A stretch of 64,000 nucleotides of DNA from Anodontia alba. Its lineage: Eukaryota > Mollusca > Bivalvia > Lucinida > Lucinidae. The translations under genes and the position numbers were made by a program. The stretch is taken from NCBI GenBank assembly GCA_964016985.1, contig OZ024831.1, forward strand, positions 81,136,263 through 81,200,262, written 5' to 3'. Of the stretch, positions 34,244-45,769 are shown one piece after another. The notes beneath the pieces are model-generated. The model was not told where the DNA came from, made no database searches, and worked only from the letters and a program-made list of their open reading frames with translations. The stretch's first letter is position 1, and the number at the start of each line of letters is the position of its first letter.

Positions 34244-36715
34244 GTTATGAAAATTTTAGAAAAAAAATGACCAAGCGGAATTTGATAAAAATCTGCCTCC
34301 GAGTTTTAAATAATTGGAAATTAAAGATTTTTAAGATCATTGATAAACGTGCGTTATTTTACTCTAATAACGTTGATCTTCTCCCTCCTAAGCCTAAATT
34401 ATCTTTTCGATATTTGAAACAAGGTATCCAAGAGTTTCATAGGAAGTATGTTTTGGCTCCAGCTGATAAAGCTGCTAATAATGTTGTTGTTGTGTGACGA
34501 CTTTATTATATCAATACTCTAAAACAAGAACTTGGTAGTACCAAAACATATGAACGGATTTCTACTGACGAGAGATCTATTGTCAATACCCATTCTATCG
34601 ATATTACTGCTAAGTTTGCAGTGAGTATTAAAGAAAAGCAAGGCAGACTTCCTACGTTATATTGGTTACCGAAACTTCATAAACGATCTTATAAAGCACG
34701 TTTCATTGCTAATTCTAGTTCTTGTACGACTACTGTTTTGTCCAAACTGCTAACTTCATGCCTTACTGCTGTTAAAAAACATTGGATTAGATACTATGAT
34801 ACTGTTTACGAAAGGGACGGTATTAACTATTTTTGGTCAATAAAAAATTCTAAATTAAATGATGTTCTCAATAAATTTAAATCTAAAAAACTTTCAGGCT
34901 TCTAAATAGTCTACATATGATTTATCTACACTGTATACTACGTTACCCCATCATCTGATAAAAGATAAACTTATTGATTTAATTAACCGAACGTTTATTC
35001 GGGAGAATACCCAATATTTGGCTTGCAACGAATAATGTGCTTTTTTCACTTCTGATGTATATAATAATCACAATTTATGGTCGTGTCAAAAAGTCTGTGA
35101 TGCCCTTGTTTATCTTTTTGATAATATTTTTATTAGATTTGGAAGTAAACTTTATAGGCAAACTATTGGTATTCCGATGGGAACTAATTGTGCTCCTCTT
35201 GTTGCAGATTTGTTTCTGTTTTGTTATGAGAGAGATTTCATAAAGTCTCCTTCACGTGACAATCAGGCTGACATTATTGAGGCTTTCAATTCAACTTCAA
35301 GATACCTTGATGATATACTAAATATTGACAATATTTACTTTGACCAAATGGCGGACCGGATATACCCTACAGAACTCCAATTAAATACTTTGACCAAATG
35401 GTGGACCGGATATACCCTACAGAACTCCAATTAAATACTTTGACCAAATGGTGGACCGGATATACCCTACAGAACTCCAGTTATATAGAGCCAATTCTTC
35501 CGATACCGAGGCACCTTTTTTGGATTTGAATCTATGTATATCTAATGGTACAGTTTCCACCAAAATTTATGATAAACGGGACGATTTTGATTTCGATATA
35601 GTCAATTTCCCTTTTTCTGGATGGCGATGTCCCCCGGCGTACCTCATATGGGGTATACATATCTCAACTTATAAGATTCGCCAGAGCTTCTTCAAATCTT
35701 AATGACTTTAACTACCGTAATAAAGCCCTTAATGCCAAACTTCTTAGGCAGGGCTATCGTTATTTTAAACTTCGTAAGGCGTTTTCGAAATTTTATCGCA
35801 GACACAGTGCCTTGTTAGAAAAATATAGCGTCAGTCTGAAAACACTTCTGCAACAAGGTATATCGGAACCCGAATTTTACGGTGACTTAGTGTACAGATT
35901 TAGAAAAATTGTAGGCAAATCTAACTTTTCGGAGCAATTCAGAAAACTTATTAACCGTTATAAAAGAATTGGCTATAGACTGGATATTATGCGGCAGACT
36001 GCATGCCTAGTTGTCAACCCAATCATTGTTGATGGCTATGCTTCACTCTTTAATTGCACGACGGCGGTTCGGGCCTCAGACTCAATGATGGCCTCTTCGT
36101 AAAACTTTAACCAGTGGGTTGGGGCTTGACCATATGTCTTTGGCTTGGCCCGCCGTGGTTCAACTATCTATTGGTTTTCATTTACTCTGGCATACAGTAG
36201 AATTAGCCATGAGTACTCGTCTTTGTTTATTATAGTGATTAATTTGATTTTTATGTTTTCGCTTTGATACATTGACTGAGTTGGGAACCTTTATGCGAAC
36301 CAAATTTTTGTGTATTTCTGTATTAAGAGTAGCATCGGGACCCAGGGTGAAGTTAGCTAGCTGTAAAAGTGCTTTAAACCCCCCGGTGGTTTGCTCTACC
36401 GACCGTTCTAAGGCGGTGGTCCCGGTGTTAGTCTTACTCCTTGTTGCTTTGTGGTTTATTCTACAAGGCAATTTGTTGTATATCTTTCCGTGTGTCATTT
36501 TGTTTTTGTGTTTTTCAGTCCTTTTAGTATTGCGATTACCTCGCTTGGGGAAGAGAGAGCTAATCTTAGTGCTTTTCGTACGTTTGTTCGGTTTGTGCTT
36601 GTTTAGATTTATCGGGTTTCTCTTCCTCTTGGGGTCTGCGAAGGGCTGCGGTTTGTGATTGTGGCACTCCCTGGACTTTTCGCTTACCTGTTTTGCCTAC
36701 CCTACATATTTCTGC
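34225..36715 (+). mobile_element. PLE-type family 1, copy E: longest copy, near-complete RT with damage
   Basis: The open pieces cover, in order: an N-terminal part (EFDKNLPPSFK, then after a frameshift KIIDKRALFYSNNVDLLPP), RKYVLAPADKAANNVVVV, LPTLYWLPKLHKRSYKARFI, a KHWIRYYDTVYERDGINYFW stretch, TLPHHLIKDKLIDLINRTF, IGIPMGTNCAPLVADLF (about 35164-35211), RYLDDILNID (about 35300-35329), LDLNLCISNG, KIYDKRDDFDFDIVNFPF, and a C-terminus ending at 36100. A 50-bp unit right after YLDD is present three times (35336-35485). The stop after NNVVVV, frameshifts near 34300, 34895, 35030 and 35615, and the triplication make it a pseudogene. The 3' region ends at GGACTTTTCGCTTACC. The LPKLHK and IPMG motifs point to a Penelope-like RT; no GIY-YIG domain is seen. 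Confidence 0.83.
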
Positions 36716-36739
36716 ACAATTTGCATTCATTTTTCTTGC

Positions 36740-36797
36740 GGGGGGGGGGGGGGGGGTGGGGTGGGGTGGGGGGAGGCGTGGGGGGAAGGGGGGGGGT
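36740..36797. repeat. G-rich tract with G-quadruplex potential
   Basis: Runs of 4 to about 17 G separated by single T, A or C, starting just after copy E ends. The sequence supports stacked quadruplexes on the plus strand; ORFs across it are artefacts. Confidence 0.85.
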
Positions 36798-37020
36798 AGT
36801 GATGGGGTGGATAGAGAAAATATTCAAAAAACCCATTGACTAGAATAAAACTTTTTGTGCACAGGTAGTTACGACGAAAGGTTTTGCAATAAATCATGAC
36901 AAACGTTTGCAAATTTACTTGTGTGCAAATCGCCAAGCAATAAAAAAAAATAAAAAAAATAAAGTAAATAAAAGAAAATTGACTTTCTGAAAAATGTTGA
37001 AGCACAGTAGCTACTTATTT

Positions 37021-37054
37021 ATTGTTGTGAAACATCAATAATTCAAATTCAGCA
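37021..37054 (-). repeat. Right arm of the 34-bp inverted repeat around PLE copy E
   Basis: Exact reverse complement of 34210-34243. The interval between the arms is 2.8 kb and holds all of copy E plus about 300 bp of G- and A-rich DNA. Confidence 0.85.
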
Positions 37055-38253
37055 TGGAAAAGTAGAAATGAAGAAGTGATCTCTAGGAAGTGATAGCTGC
37101 TATAGTCACAAAGCACATATGGAAGGAGTGAATTTTCCCATTCCCAAAGCCGTGGATGTACCTTGATAGATGTAGATCATAGCTGAAAGCCTGCACAGGA
37201 TCCCATAAACAAATGTACGTAGACATGATATGTCATCATCATTGTGTGCGTTCATTAGTAAGTTCTAACTGAAAATAACTCCGCGATTCTTCAGAAACTA
37301 TTGTAATTATTTGACGGACTTTGTATTAAAATTTACAGAAAATCTTCTAAAATATTATTTATTAGTTAAAAAAAAACTGAGCAAAGTGTACCAAGGTGAG
37401 TCTTTCTCCACAGAAAATCTATTAGGTTCAAAAAGCGCTGGCAGATATTTGTACCCAATCATGTTGTGTGTATTATTTGATACCTGTGTAAATAGCACTG
37501 CAGGATAAGCTCTATTATAGATGAATCCCATAACTTCTGGTTCAGACTCAGGAAACTGTAAGGAATCAGATACATTCTATTTCTATATGTAATAATAAGA
37601 ATGTTCTAGATTCACATATAACATATCTTTAAGGTGTTAAGGCCTTATTACTTTATATGTTAATAGTAGACTCTAGAGGATGCCAGTTCTCAAGTTTCAG
37701 AGACCTAGTTACTGGCCCCCATCCCCTTTCTTTTCTGGGAAACAACTGTTGGCCCCAAAAGAGAACAAATGAATCATTGAGACATAACCTCAATATTCCA
37801 CTTCAAATGCAACCTCAAAGATATTGTTTGATAATATGTTCGAAACCAAAATCGTCAAACAGATGCCTAGACAATAAGCTGTCTATTTTAGAGGCGCATT
37901 ATTAAATAAGGAAATGTCTTCTCGGATGAGCTTCTTATAGATAACCTACATATCTTCAGATTTTCAGATATATCATAGACATGTACAGATTATCTAATTA
38001 GTAAATAGTCTAAAATATTATAATTATGATATAATTAGAGTCTGTTTAATTGGCGCGATAGGACCGTTTCCAATTAGCAGACCATAATCCAGAAATAATC
38101 ATATTGTTCTATAATTATTCCCTTTTTGATTCGAAATAAAAAGGGGAGATAGTAATTTGGGTAGATGGTCTAATCTTTACCAAATAGCCAGTTATCAATT
38201 AGTAATGTCAAATATATAATATTGATGGTTTTATCCATTGCTAGGCTAACTGT

Positions 38254-38257
<4 letters not shown>
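37055..38257. other. No gene seen
   Basis: AT-rich with ORFs under 85 codons and no domain. Confidence 0.5.

Positions 38258-38325
<68 letters not shown>
38258..38325. repeat. (CA)n(TA)n compound microsatellite
   Basis: About 24 CA units followed by ten TA units. Confidence 0.96.
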
Positions 38326-38379
38326 CATTTTTAGTCTTAGCAATGATAATATACAGAGGTTGCCTTATTTTACGTAGAG

Positions 38380-38620
38380 TTTGGAAGCCTTCACGCGGAC
38401 TGATCAAATTATGTGTCTAAACCGCGGCAGAAGTAAGGGCGAGGATTTTGGTCACGTAAAATCGATTTAAGCCCTCCCCCCCACCCCTGTGAGATACATT
38501 TCTGACCGTTCCAAGGCGGTTCTTCTGACTTGGTTTATTTTTGTTAAAGTTCGTCTTTGAATGTGTGTATCGTTTACATCTTTTTACTTTTGGATAGCCA
38601 TTTGGTCACTTTGTGGGAAA
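38380..38620 (+). repeat. Diverged tail related to PLE family 1
   Basis: The order GGAAGCCTT..GCG, then a GAT/C-rich stretch, a C-run, and GACCGTTCCAAGGCGGT matches the family 1 tail (GGAGCCTTTATGCG, C-run, GACCGTTCTAAGGCGGT) with many changes. It is an older copy or sister family. Confidence 0.5.
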
Positions 38621-39060
38621 GTAACTGTCCGTTTGGCTTTCTGCTAGTGATGTTTCTATTAGGGTCTAGTTATTTCGTGTTTGTGTTTCTTTCCCTTTGA
38701 TGTCTCTGATGGGAGGTGTGGGACAATTGTATCGATTCCTGATCATTGCCTTCCCTTCTATTTTACATTGAAAGACAAGAATAAAGGCTGATAACAGCTT
38801 ACTGTAAGGCAGCCTCCTTATTTAGCTTAAGCTCTTACCATACTGTTGATATTTAAGCAATTAGAATGAACTGGATAGAATCTTTTTTATTACCAGATGA
38901 AAAATAAAATGCAATGTTTACTTCGAAGTCCTTATAATCATGGTATCCAAGCAATAATTCAATATCATAAATTTGTAAATGACGAATCAGAATGTTCTGA
39001 CAAAGAGAGTAGGACTCCAGAATAACGAATGTAATTGGGCAACAGACATTCTTCTGGAAA

Positions 39061-40396
39061 TTATTATTATTCAAATTCCTAGTGCATAAATAATTGTAAA
39101 TTATAGAAAGGGAAGTAATTTCGTTACGACTTCCCTCTAATGTAATATAGGAAGAACTTTAAACTTAAACTTCTCTACTAATATGAGAATACAGGAGTTT
39201 GTTGTGCAGGTTTAACTCATATAGTATGGCTAATAAGTATAATGACGAGTCAAATGATACTGATTTTATTATCTCTGATAACGCTAAACACATAGGTTTC
39301 AGAGACAGAGTTACAATTCTGCACGAATGTAAAAGAATAGTGAGAATAGGTTATTAAATCACCAAATTAAAAATATATTAATTGTAAAATTTGCAATGAA
39401 TAAATCGATAAGCGTAACTATTTTATTCAAGTAGAAGTGAAAACTCATTATTTTATTCAAATAAGTAATAATTTTATATTTAATAATATATAAGAAGTTC
39501 CATTTATGGATAACTCCTTCATCGTAACGGTAAGGTTATCCAAAGAAACTAAATATAAAATGACTCTAAGAATTTTATAAATAAACTTTCCATAATAATT
39601 TAAACTTGAATATATAAATAGTCTAAAACTTATTTTTAAATAATAGACATCTCCTGAAATAACCGATTTCTATGCTGTATCGAATTTCAGGAAGAAAGAT
39701 ATACCCTCAAGATCTATAATAGATCATAGAGGGTGATACATCATAGCTGTGTTACCGACGATTCTAAACGCAAGAGTGAAAGATCTAAAATATAAAGTTC
39801 TTATTCATTAAATTGTAAGTCATATTTGTTGAAGATATATATCATTCCATCTTTAACCATACGACTCGTATATGCAAAGAATAGACACTTATTATTTCTC
39901 TGTTCGAAGATAAAAAGATGAGTTCTCTGTATATGGATGAAATAAGAGTAATTAGAACTGAATGGATGTGTCTCCTTTAACTGACCCAAAGGATAGTATC
40001 CATTATATAAACTGAACGATTGTCGTTAGCTTGACTTAACAAGCACAGTATCCAATGAATTACTCTCGAGTAATCAGACCTATTCGTTACGTACTGAATA
40101 CCGAGATATTGTTTTTTTTTTGTTGTTTTTGTAATGTGCTAGTAAGATTTAAACCTACATCGTAACGTGAATAGATCCATCTAACCACTAAAACAAGTTT
40201 AACTTATCATAGTAAATGACAAAAAGATTAAATACATGGGTTATTATGTAATGTCTCCAATTATTATTGTAATCCTTTAATGGCTTACGGTGAGAATAAT
40301 GGTACAACCTCCGACACGTTCGTTTTACGAAAAACTAGGGAGATCTGACAGGAAGCGTAAGTGCAGAACGTCCTTAACTATGAATTTTCATATAAG
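39061..40396. other. AT-rich block, no recognised gene
   Basis: A 43-codon ATG-to-stop frame at 39226-39357 (starting MANKYNDESNDTD) has balanced, protein-like composition but matches nothing I know. A tRNA-like stretch is annotated separately at 40133-40195. Confidence 0.4.
40133..40195 (-). repeat. Possible tRNA-like (SINE head) sequence
   Basis: On the minus strand TAGTGGTTAGATGG fits an A box and AGGTTTAAATCTTAC resembles a B box, 30 bases apart. The ends pair partly (TTTTAGT with ACTAGCA). The anticodon arm does not fold well, so this is a decayed tRNA or SINE head at best. Confidence 0.3.
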
Positions 40397-41338
40397 AAAA
40401 AAAAAGTAAGAGGAAAGTCCAGGGAGTGCCACAATCACAAACCGCAGCCCTTCCCAGACCCCAAGAGGAAGAGGAAACAGACAAATCTAAACAAGCACAA
40501 ACCGAACAAACGTACGAAAAGCACTAAGATTAGCTCTCTCTTCCCCAAGCGAGGTAATCGCAATACTAAAAGGACTGAAATGAACAAAATGACACACGGG
40601 AAGACATACAACAAATCGCTTCGTAGAATAAACCACAAAGCAACAAGGAGTAAGACTAACACCGGGACCACCGCCTTAGAACGGTCGGTAGAGCAAATCA
40701 CCGGGGGGTTTAAAGCACTTTTACAGCTAGCTAACTTCACCCTGGGTCCCGATGCTACTCTTAATACATAAATACATAAAAATTCGGTTCGCATAAAGGC
40801 TCCCAAGTCAGTCAGTGCATCAAAGCAAAAACATAAAAATCAAATTAATCACTATAATAAACAAAGACGAGTACTCATGGCTAATTCTACTGTATGCCAG
40901 AGTAAATGAAAACCAATAGTTGAACCACGGCGGGCCAAGCCAAAGACATATGGTCAAGCCCTAACCCACTGGTTAAAGTTTTACGAAGAGGCCGTCATTG
41001 AGTCTGAGGCCCAAACCGCCGTCGTGCAATTAAAGAGTGAAGCATAGTCATCAACAATGATTGGGTTGGCAACTAGGCATGCAGTCTGCCGCATAATATC
41101 CAGGCTATAGCCAATTCTTTTATAACGGTTAATAAGTTTTCTTTATTGCTCCGAAAAGTTAGATTTACCTACAATTTTCTAAATCTGTACACTAAGTCAC
41201 CGTAAAATTCGGGTTCCGATATACCTTGTTGCAGAAGTGTTTTCAGACTGACGCTATATTTTTCTAACAAGGCACTGTGTCTGCGATAAAATTTCGAAAA
41301 CGCCTTACGAAGTTTAAAATAACGATAGCCCTGCCTAA
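40397..41338 (-). mobile_element. PLE-type family 1, copy F: 5'-truncated
   Basis: It carries the shared terminus (AAAAAGTAAGAGGAAAGTCC on plus), the full 3' region, and RT C-terminal codons back to the RQGYRYFKL position, where it ends at 41338. Relative to copy E it has a deletion in the RT end near 41175 that shifts the frame. Confidence 0.8.
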
Positions 41339-43019
41339 GAACTCTTGACGATATCGAAACGTCTTGAATAAACTGTCCTTATCTTTAATTATAAATATCC
41401 ATCATCGGACATTGTGATTTTATATTTATACAACAACCTATCTGGGAAAGAGAACGAATTTTTCCAGATATTATGTATTCGTTAATGAAACTTTGTATTC
41501 TTATGACGGAGAATGTAAATATATTATATTTTTTTTATATTTCGTCACCGATTCTTAATATAATATCTTTCTCAAATTGTCTAAACCTTTGGCGTACGAA
41601 GACAGACGATGGATTTTTTTTAGATAAAATTGCCATTGCTACTAAGAGGAGATAAACTACTCGTTACGTTAATTCCCCTTTTAGAAAATTTCTTGTATTA
41701 GATTTGTACCTTCGATCTGTTTAGATCTAAAGTAATTATCGAATGTGACGGTTTCTCAACGGTTCCATAGCCAAATATTTTATGATTAAATTACAACTTT
41801 TTGAACTAAAAATATAAATTAAGGCAATGATAAAAACGCGTACTGGATGTATTAATGCCTTTACTGATTATCCACGTATTTGCCTATTCCAAGGGTCTGA
41901 ACAAGCTTTGTTTGACATGGACCCTTGTTATAGGTGTAAATAATAGAGGAAGTAGAACTAGTCGTAGCATACTATTCCTCAATAATGTTGCTTTATATTA
42001 GACTTAAATATTATAAATAATGTAGACCTATACTATGCGTAGATTAGTTCTAATTGTTTATCAGCTATACGGTTTCCTATCGTTACCATAGCCGATGTGT
42101 TAATGTACTTTTCTTAGAAGAAGAATCTTCATCGTAGTAAATTCTTTATCTGAGAATCGAATTACCTAACCTCAGATGATCCAGAATAAAAATAAGGTGA
42201 ATTAAAAGAACGTATCAAAAATATGTCTTAATATAGAACTCTTATTCACGATTTATTTTATTTCAGAGTTTGGACAGAGCACGACTGACCTATACTCTTA
42301 ACCAGAAATTATCAATACATAATTTAATATGGAACTAACAACATAACTGAACTGTTATTTTCCATATTCTATGAAATAAACTATGTACCTCTACTAGACT
42401 TCTATGCTAATCGTTGTAATCTAGAGAGGATGTTGATTAATCAACTCTTATTCGGAAGATACATAATCAAAACAAAATTAAGTATTTCTATCTATCATAA
42501 TATACTTCTTTCTTATACCTGTGCTGATTTTTTAATCTCTAAGCTATTACGTATCGAGAGCAAGGAGAGACTGAGAAAGAAGAAGAAATAATTAAGTTTC
42601 GTCTATATTTTTCTTCGTTGTATAATAAAAGATGAATTTATGGAGCTCACCTTTGCATTGAGGCCGAATGATCTCTTTTCAGCGTATTAAAGAGAGAAAC
42701 ATATTTTTATTTTAAAATATTGTCTGATGTTCGAAAACAATATTAAAATTGATAGCATTAAATCTCTTATATTATTGATCAATGAATTCAGAATTTTCTC
42801 ATAGCCGATAAATCTGATTCATTTACATTAAAATATGTCTAGGAATCTGAGTCTATTTCGGTATTTACTGAACCGAATTCCATGATATAAGTAATGACCA
42901 GGTATTCGAACCCAACGCTGTCATTCTATAACCTGTATCCATTGATTTAGTTTGTCTATGATGCTCTATGAACAGTAATAGGTTGTTCGGGGACTAGTGC
43001 TACCCAGTCACAAGATGTC
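41339..43019. other. AT-rich block, no recognised gene
   Basis: A 38-codon frame at 41827-41943 (MIKTRTGCINAFTDYPRICL at the start, four Cys in all) looks protein-like but is too short to judge. ORF 41473-41655 has no domain. Copy F separates this block from a similar one to its left. Confidence 0.4.
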
Positions 43020-43350
43020 CGACACAATGCCGGACACTAGTGCACGTAACTTCTGCCCAGTGAAAAGTCACTAGTAATCCGGCGCAATGACCGGACACTA
43101 GAACTCGTTACTATTGCCCGGTAGAAGTTACTAGTAATCCGACACAATGACCGGACACTTGTACTCGTAACTATTGCCCGGTAGAATTCACAATTAATTG
43201 GACACAATGACCGGACACTAGTACGCGTAACTATTGCCCAGTGAAAAGTCACTAATAATGCGACACAATAACCGGACACTAGTACTCGTAACTATTGCCC
43301 GGTAGAAGTCTCAAGTAATCCGACACAATAACCTGACATTAGTACCAGTG
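43020..43350. repeat. 60-bp minisatellite, about 5.5 units
   Basis: Units begin GACACAATGACCGGACACTA and end near CACTAGTAATCC. Starts fall at 43021, 43081, 43141, 43201, 43262 and 43322. Neighbouring units differ at about 10-20% of bases and alternate between CCCAGTGAAAAGTCAC and CCCGGTAGAAGT versions. The repetitive minus-strand ORF across it is an artefact. Confidence 0.93.
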
Positions 43351-43572
43351 AATAATTGACTGGATGACTGGTGACCGGTAATTGGTTATAAATGACCGGT
43401 GATTTTATCCACAACCTGGATGACCTGTGATTGGATGACCGGTGACTGGTAAGAAATGACCGGTGATTTTATCCATGCCGGGATGACCGGTGTCTGGTGA
43501 CTGGTGCCTGGTGAAGCTGATGAAAAATGATTGGTGACTGGTGACTGGTGACTGGTTGACCGGTGACAAGTG
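43351..43572. repeat. Short degenerate repeat of TGACCGGTGA / GACTGGT units
   Basis: Many copies of GACCGGTGA, GACTGGTGA and TGATTTTATCCA, including a near-duplicate pair of about 57 bp (43403-43420 and 43460-43477 share GACCGGTGATTTTATCC). It follows directly on the minisatellite and shares its GACCGG core. Confidence 0.8.
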
Positions 43573-43892
43573 GACTTAGACTTTATTGGATAAGCATCCA
43601 TAAGATGCCACCTAGATGGATCCTACCCCCGGCAGTACAGCCCTGTGAGGTGGTGTCCCATCAGTAAAGAATTGTCGTATAACCCACAGGGGTTGACAAG
43701 AACTTTACTAATCAGCTTCTCCACCATAGGAATCTTCAGCAAACGCGTAATTATCAGCAAGATATCAAATAGTAGTACAGTTATTACAAGTCGCTTCGAT
43801 AAATAATACGAATTTCTTTCACTGGGAAAAAATCCTTGTTTATTTTCTTTGTCCACAGAAAATAAACTGTCACGTGTTCAGTTAAGCGACAA

Positions 43893-44036
43893 GAGTTACG
43901 TCACACAGGTACCTGCCTAAGGGACCTTCTGGATTAAGACTTTAATAGACGACTGAAAGTTTTTTTTCTGTGGAAGGTGTGAAATACAGAATAGAATAGC
44001 TCATTATCTATAGGTTAATATACTGTGCAGTTAAAA
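43893..44036 (-). mobile_element. Second member of the MITE-like family at 33510
   Basis: GGGACCTTCTGGATTAAGAC and the following 90 bases are the reverse complement of 33575-33655 with a few changes. They end in CTATAGGTTAATATACTGTGCAGTTAAAATA. The outer left end is not clear. Confidence 0.6.
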
Positions 44037-44151
44037 TATAAAATTCATCAAAATAAATATAAAAATAATCGAGAGAAACACGTTGAAATATCACTTAAAC
44101 AACCCTTGATTTTCTGTGTTCACAGTCTCGATTCGTCGTGTGACATTTCCC

Positions 44152-44153
<2 letters not shown>

Positions 44154-44182
<29 letters not shown>
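44154..44182. repeat. Poly-A tract
   Basis: 29 uninterrupted A. Confidence 0.95.
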
Positions 44183-44185
<3 letters not shown>

Positions 44186-44965
44186 AAAATATTCTTTGTG
44201 TGTTCGTTTACACCGAATGTTCGGTGCTGAGCGCCCGTCGTTAGAATCATTTCAACGTTAGTATTGTTTTTCTTTCCCTTTTTTTTTTGGATCAGATAAA
44301 AAATATTTTATCATTTTTTTTCACTATAATATGCACAGTTGACGGGTCATACTACGCGGAAACGGATACTATTAACACTAGAAATAATCTACTCCGGACG
44401 GTCCGGTCTAGAAAAATTGCTCCTCTATTACAATCGAAAACCATCCTAATTATCTCTCTTGTTATTCAAGAGTTGCGGGGATTGGTACCGGTAGTGACCT
44501 TAAGAGACGATAACAAAACTAAAAGGCAATGATCTTGGCAACAGATGCAATATGTAAATGATAACTCACCTGTCCATCTGGCTGTTTGCTGTAAACGAGA
44601 TAGAGACAAAACTATATATAAGCATAATCGAATCTCACAGTAAACGCGACGTTATGAAAACGTTCGACGCAAAACGCATTGATATGAAAACTTTCCCCGA
44701 ACGTTAGCTCTTGCCCTTATCAAATTAGAGTTTTTAAAACATGTAAACGTTTGCGAAACGAAATACGGTTTTGCTTTTCAGCAAATCAAATTTGAGATAA
44801 AATTAAATGTTGTTTTATTGTCTAGGTAGGCTGCCAACAAGTAAGCGGAACGAAAATTACAAACAAATAAGTCTATCGAAAATCTGACGAAACGAAAATG
44901 CTGTGCTCACCGCTGATTAAAATGATTTGATAGAACTGATTGCTTTATTAAGTCTCCCAAACGAA
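44183..44965. other. No gene seen
   Basis: The plus-strand ORF 44287-44532 (81 codons) has a hydrophobic start but no domain I recognise. Confidence 0.45.
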
Positions 44966-45580
44966 CTCTGACGGCCTCTTTGTAAAACTTTAACCAGTGG
45001 GTTAGGGCTTGACCATATGTCTTTGGCTTGACCCGCCGTGGTTCAACTATTGGTTTTCATTTACTCTGGCATACAGTAGAATTAGTCATGAGTACTCGTC
45101 TTTGTTTATTATAGTGATTAATTTGATTTTTATGTCTTCGCTTTGATGCATTGACTGAGTTGGGAGCCTTTATGCGAACCGAACTTTTATGTATTTCTGT
45201 ATGAAGAGTAGCATCGGGACCCAGGGTGAAGTCGGCTAGCTGTAAAAGTGCTTTAACCCCCCCCCCCCCACCCCGGTAGTTTACTCTACTGACCGTTCTA
45301 AGGCGGTGGTCCTTGTGTTAGTCTTACTCTTTGTAGCTTTGTGGTTTATTCTACGAAGCGATTTTTTTTTATGTCTAACCTTGTGTCATTTTTTTTTCTT
45401 GTGTTTTTCAGTCCTTTTAGCATTGCGATTACCTCGCTTGGTGAAGAGACAGCTAATTTTAGTGTACGTGTGTTCGATTTGTGCTTTTTTGGATTTGTCG
45501 GTTTCCTCTTCCTCTTGGGGTCTGGGAAGGGCTGTGGTTTGTGATTGTGGCACTCCCTGGACTTTTCTCTTACCTTTTTT
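44966..45580 (+). mobile_element. PLE-type family 1, copy G: 3' region
   Basis: It starts at the RT stop region (TGACGGCCTCTTTGTAAAAC) and ends GGACTTTTCTCTTACC then T-run. The C-run in the middle is 10 bases or more (45257-45268). Confidence 0.82.
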
Positions 45581-45735
45581 TTTAGGATACTTTTTTCCTT
45601 TTTTTTCTTCTTCTTCTCGTCATCTTCTTCTTCCTCATCCTCTTCTTCTTCTTCTTCCTTTTCTTCTTGTTCGTATTATTATTATTAATTAATTAATTAA
45701 TTATTATTATTATTATTGTTATTATTATTTCTTTT
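45581..45735. repeat. CTT-rich and ATT-rich simple repeats
   Basis: TTC units at 45605-45670, then ATT and TTAA units at 45676-45730, directly following the terminus of copy G. Confidence 0.9.
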
Positions 45736-45769
45736 TCCTTTCCTTTTTGGCCTAATTTGGTCTGGACAA

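Noticed and set aside
42900..42960. tRNA-like B box GGGTTCGAATACC on minus
   Set aside because: No A box at the right distance and no foldable anticodon arm.
43020..43350. CRISPR-like array
   Set aside because: There are no unique spacers between short identical repeats; the whole 60-bp unit repeats. The context is eukaryotic.
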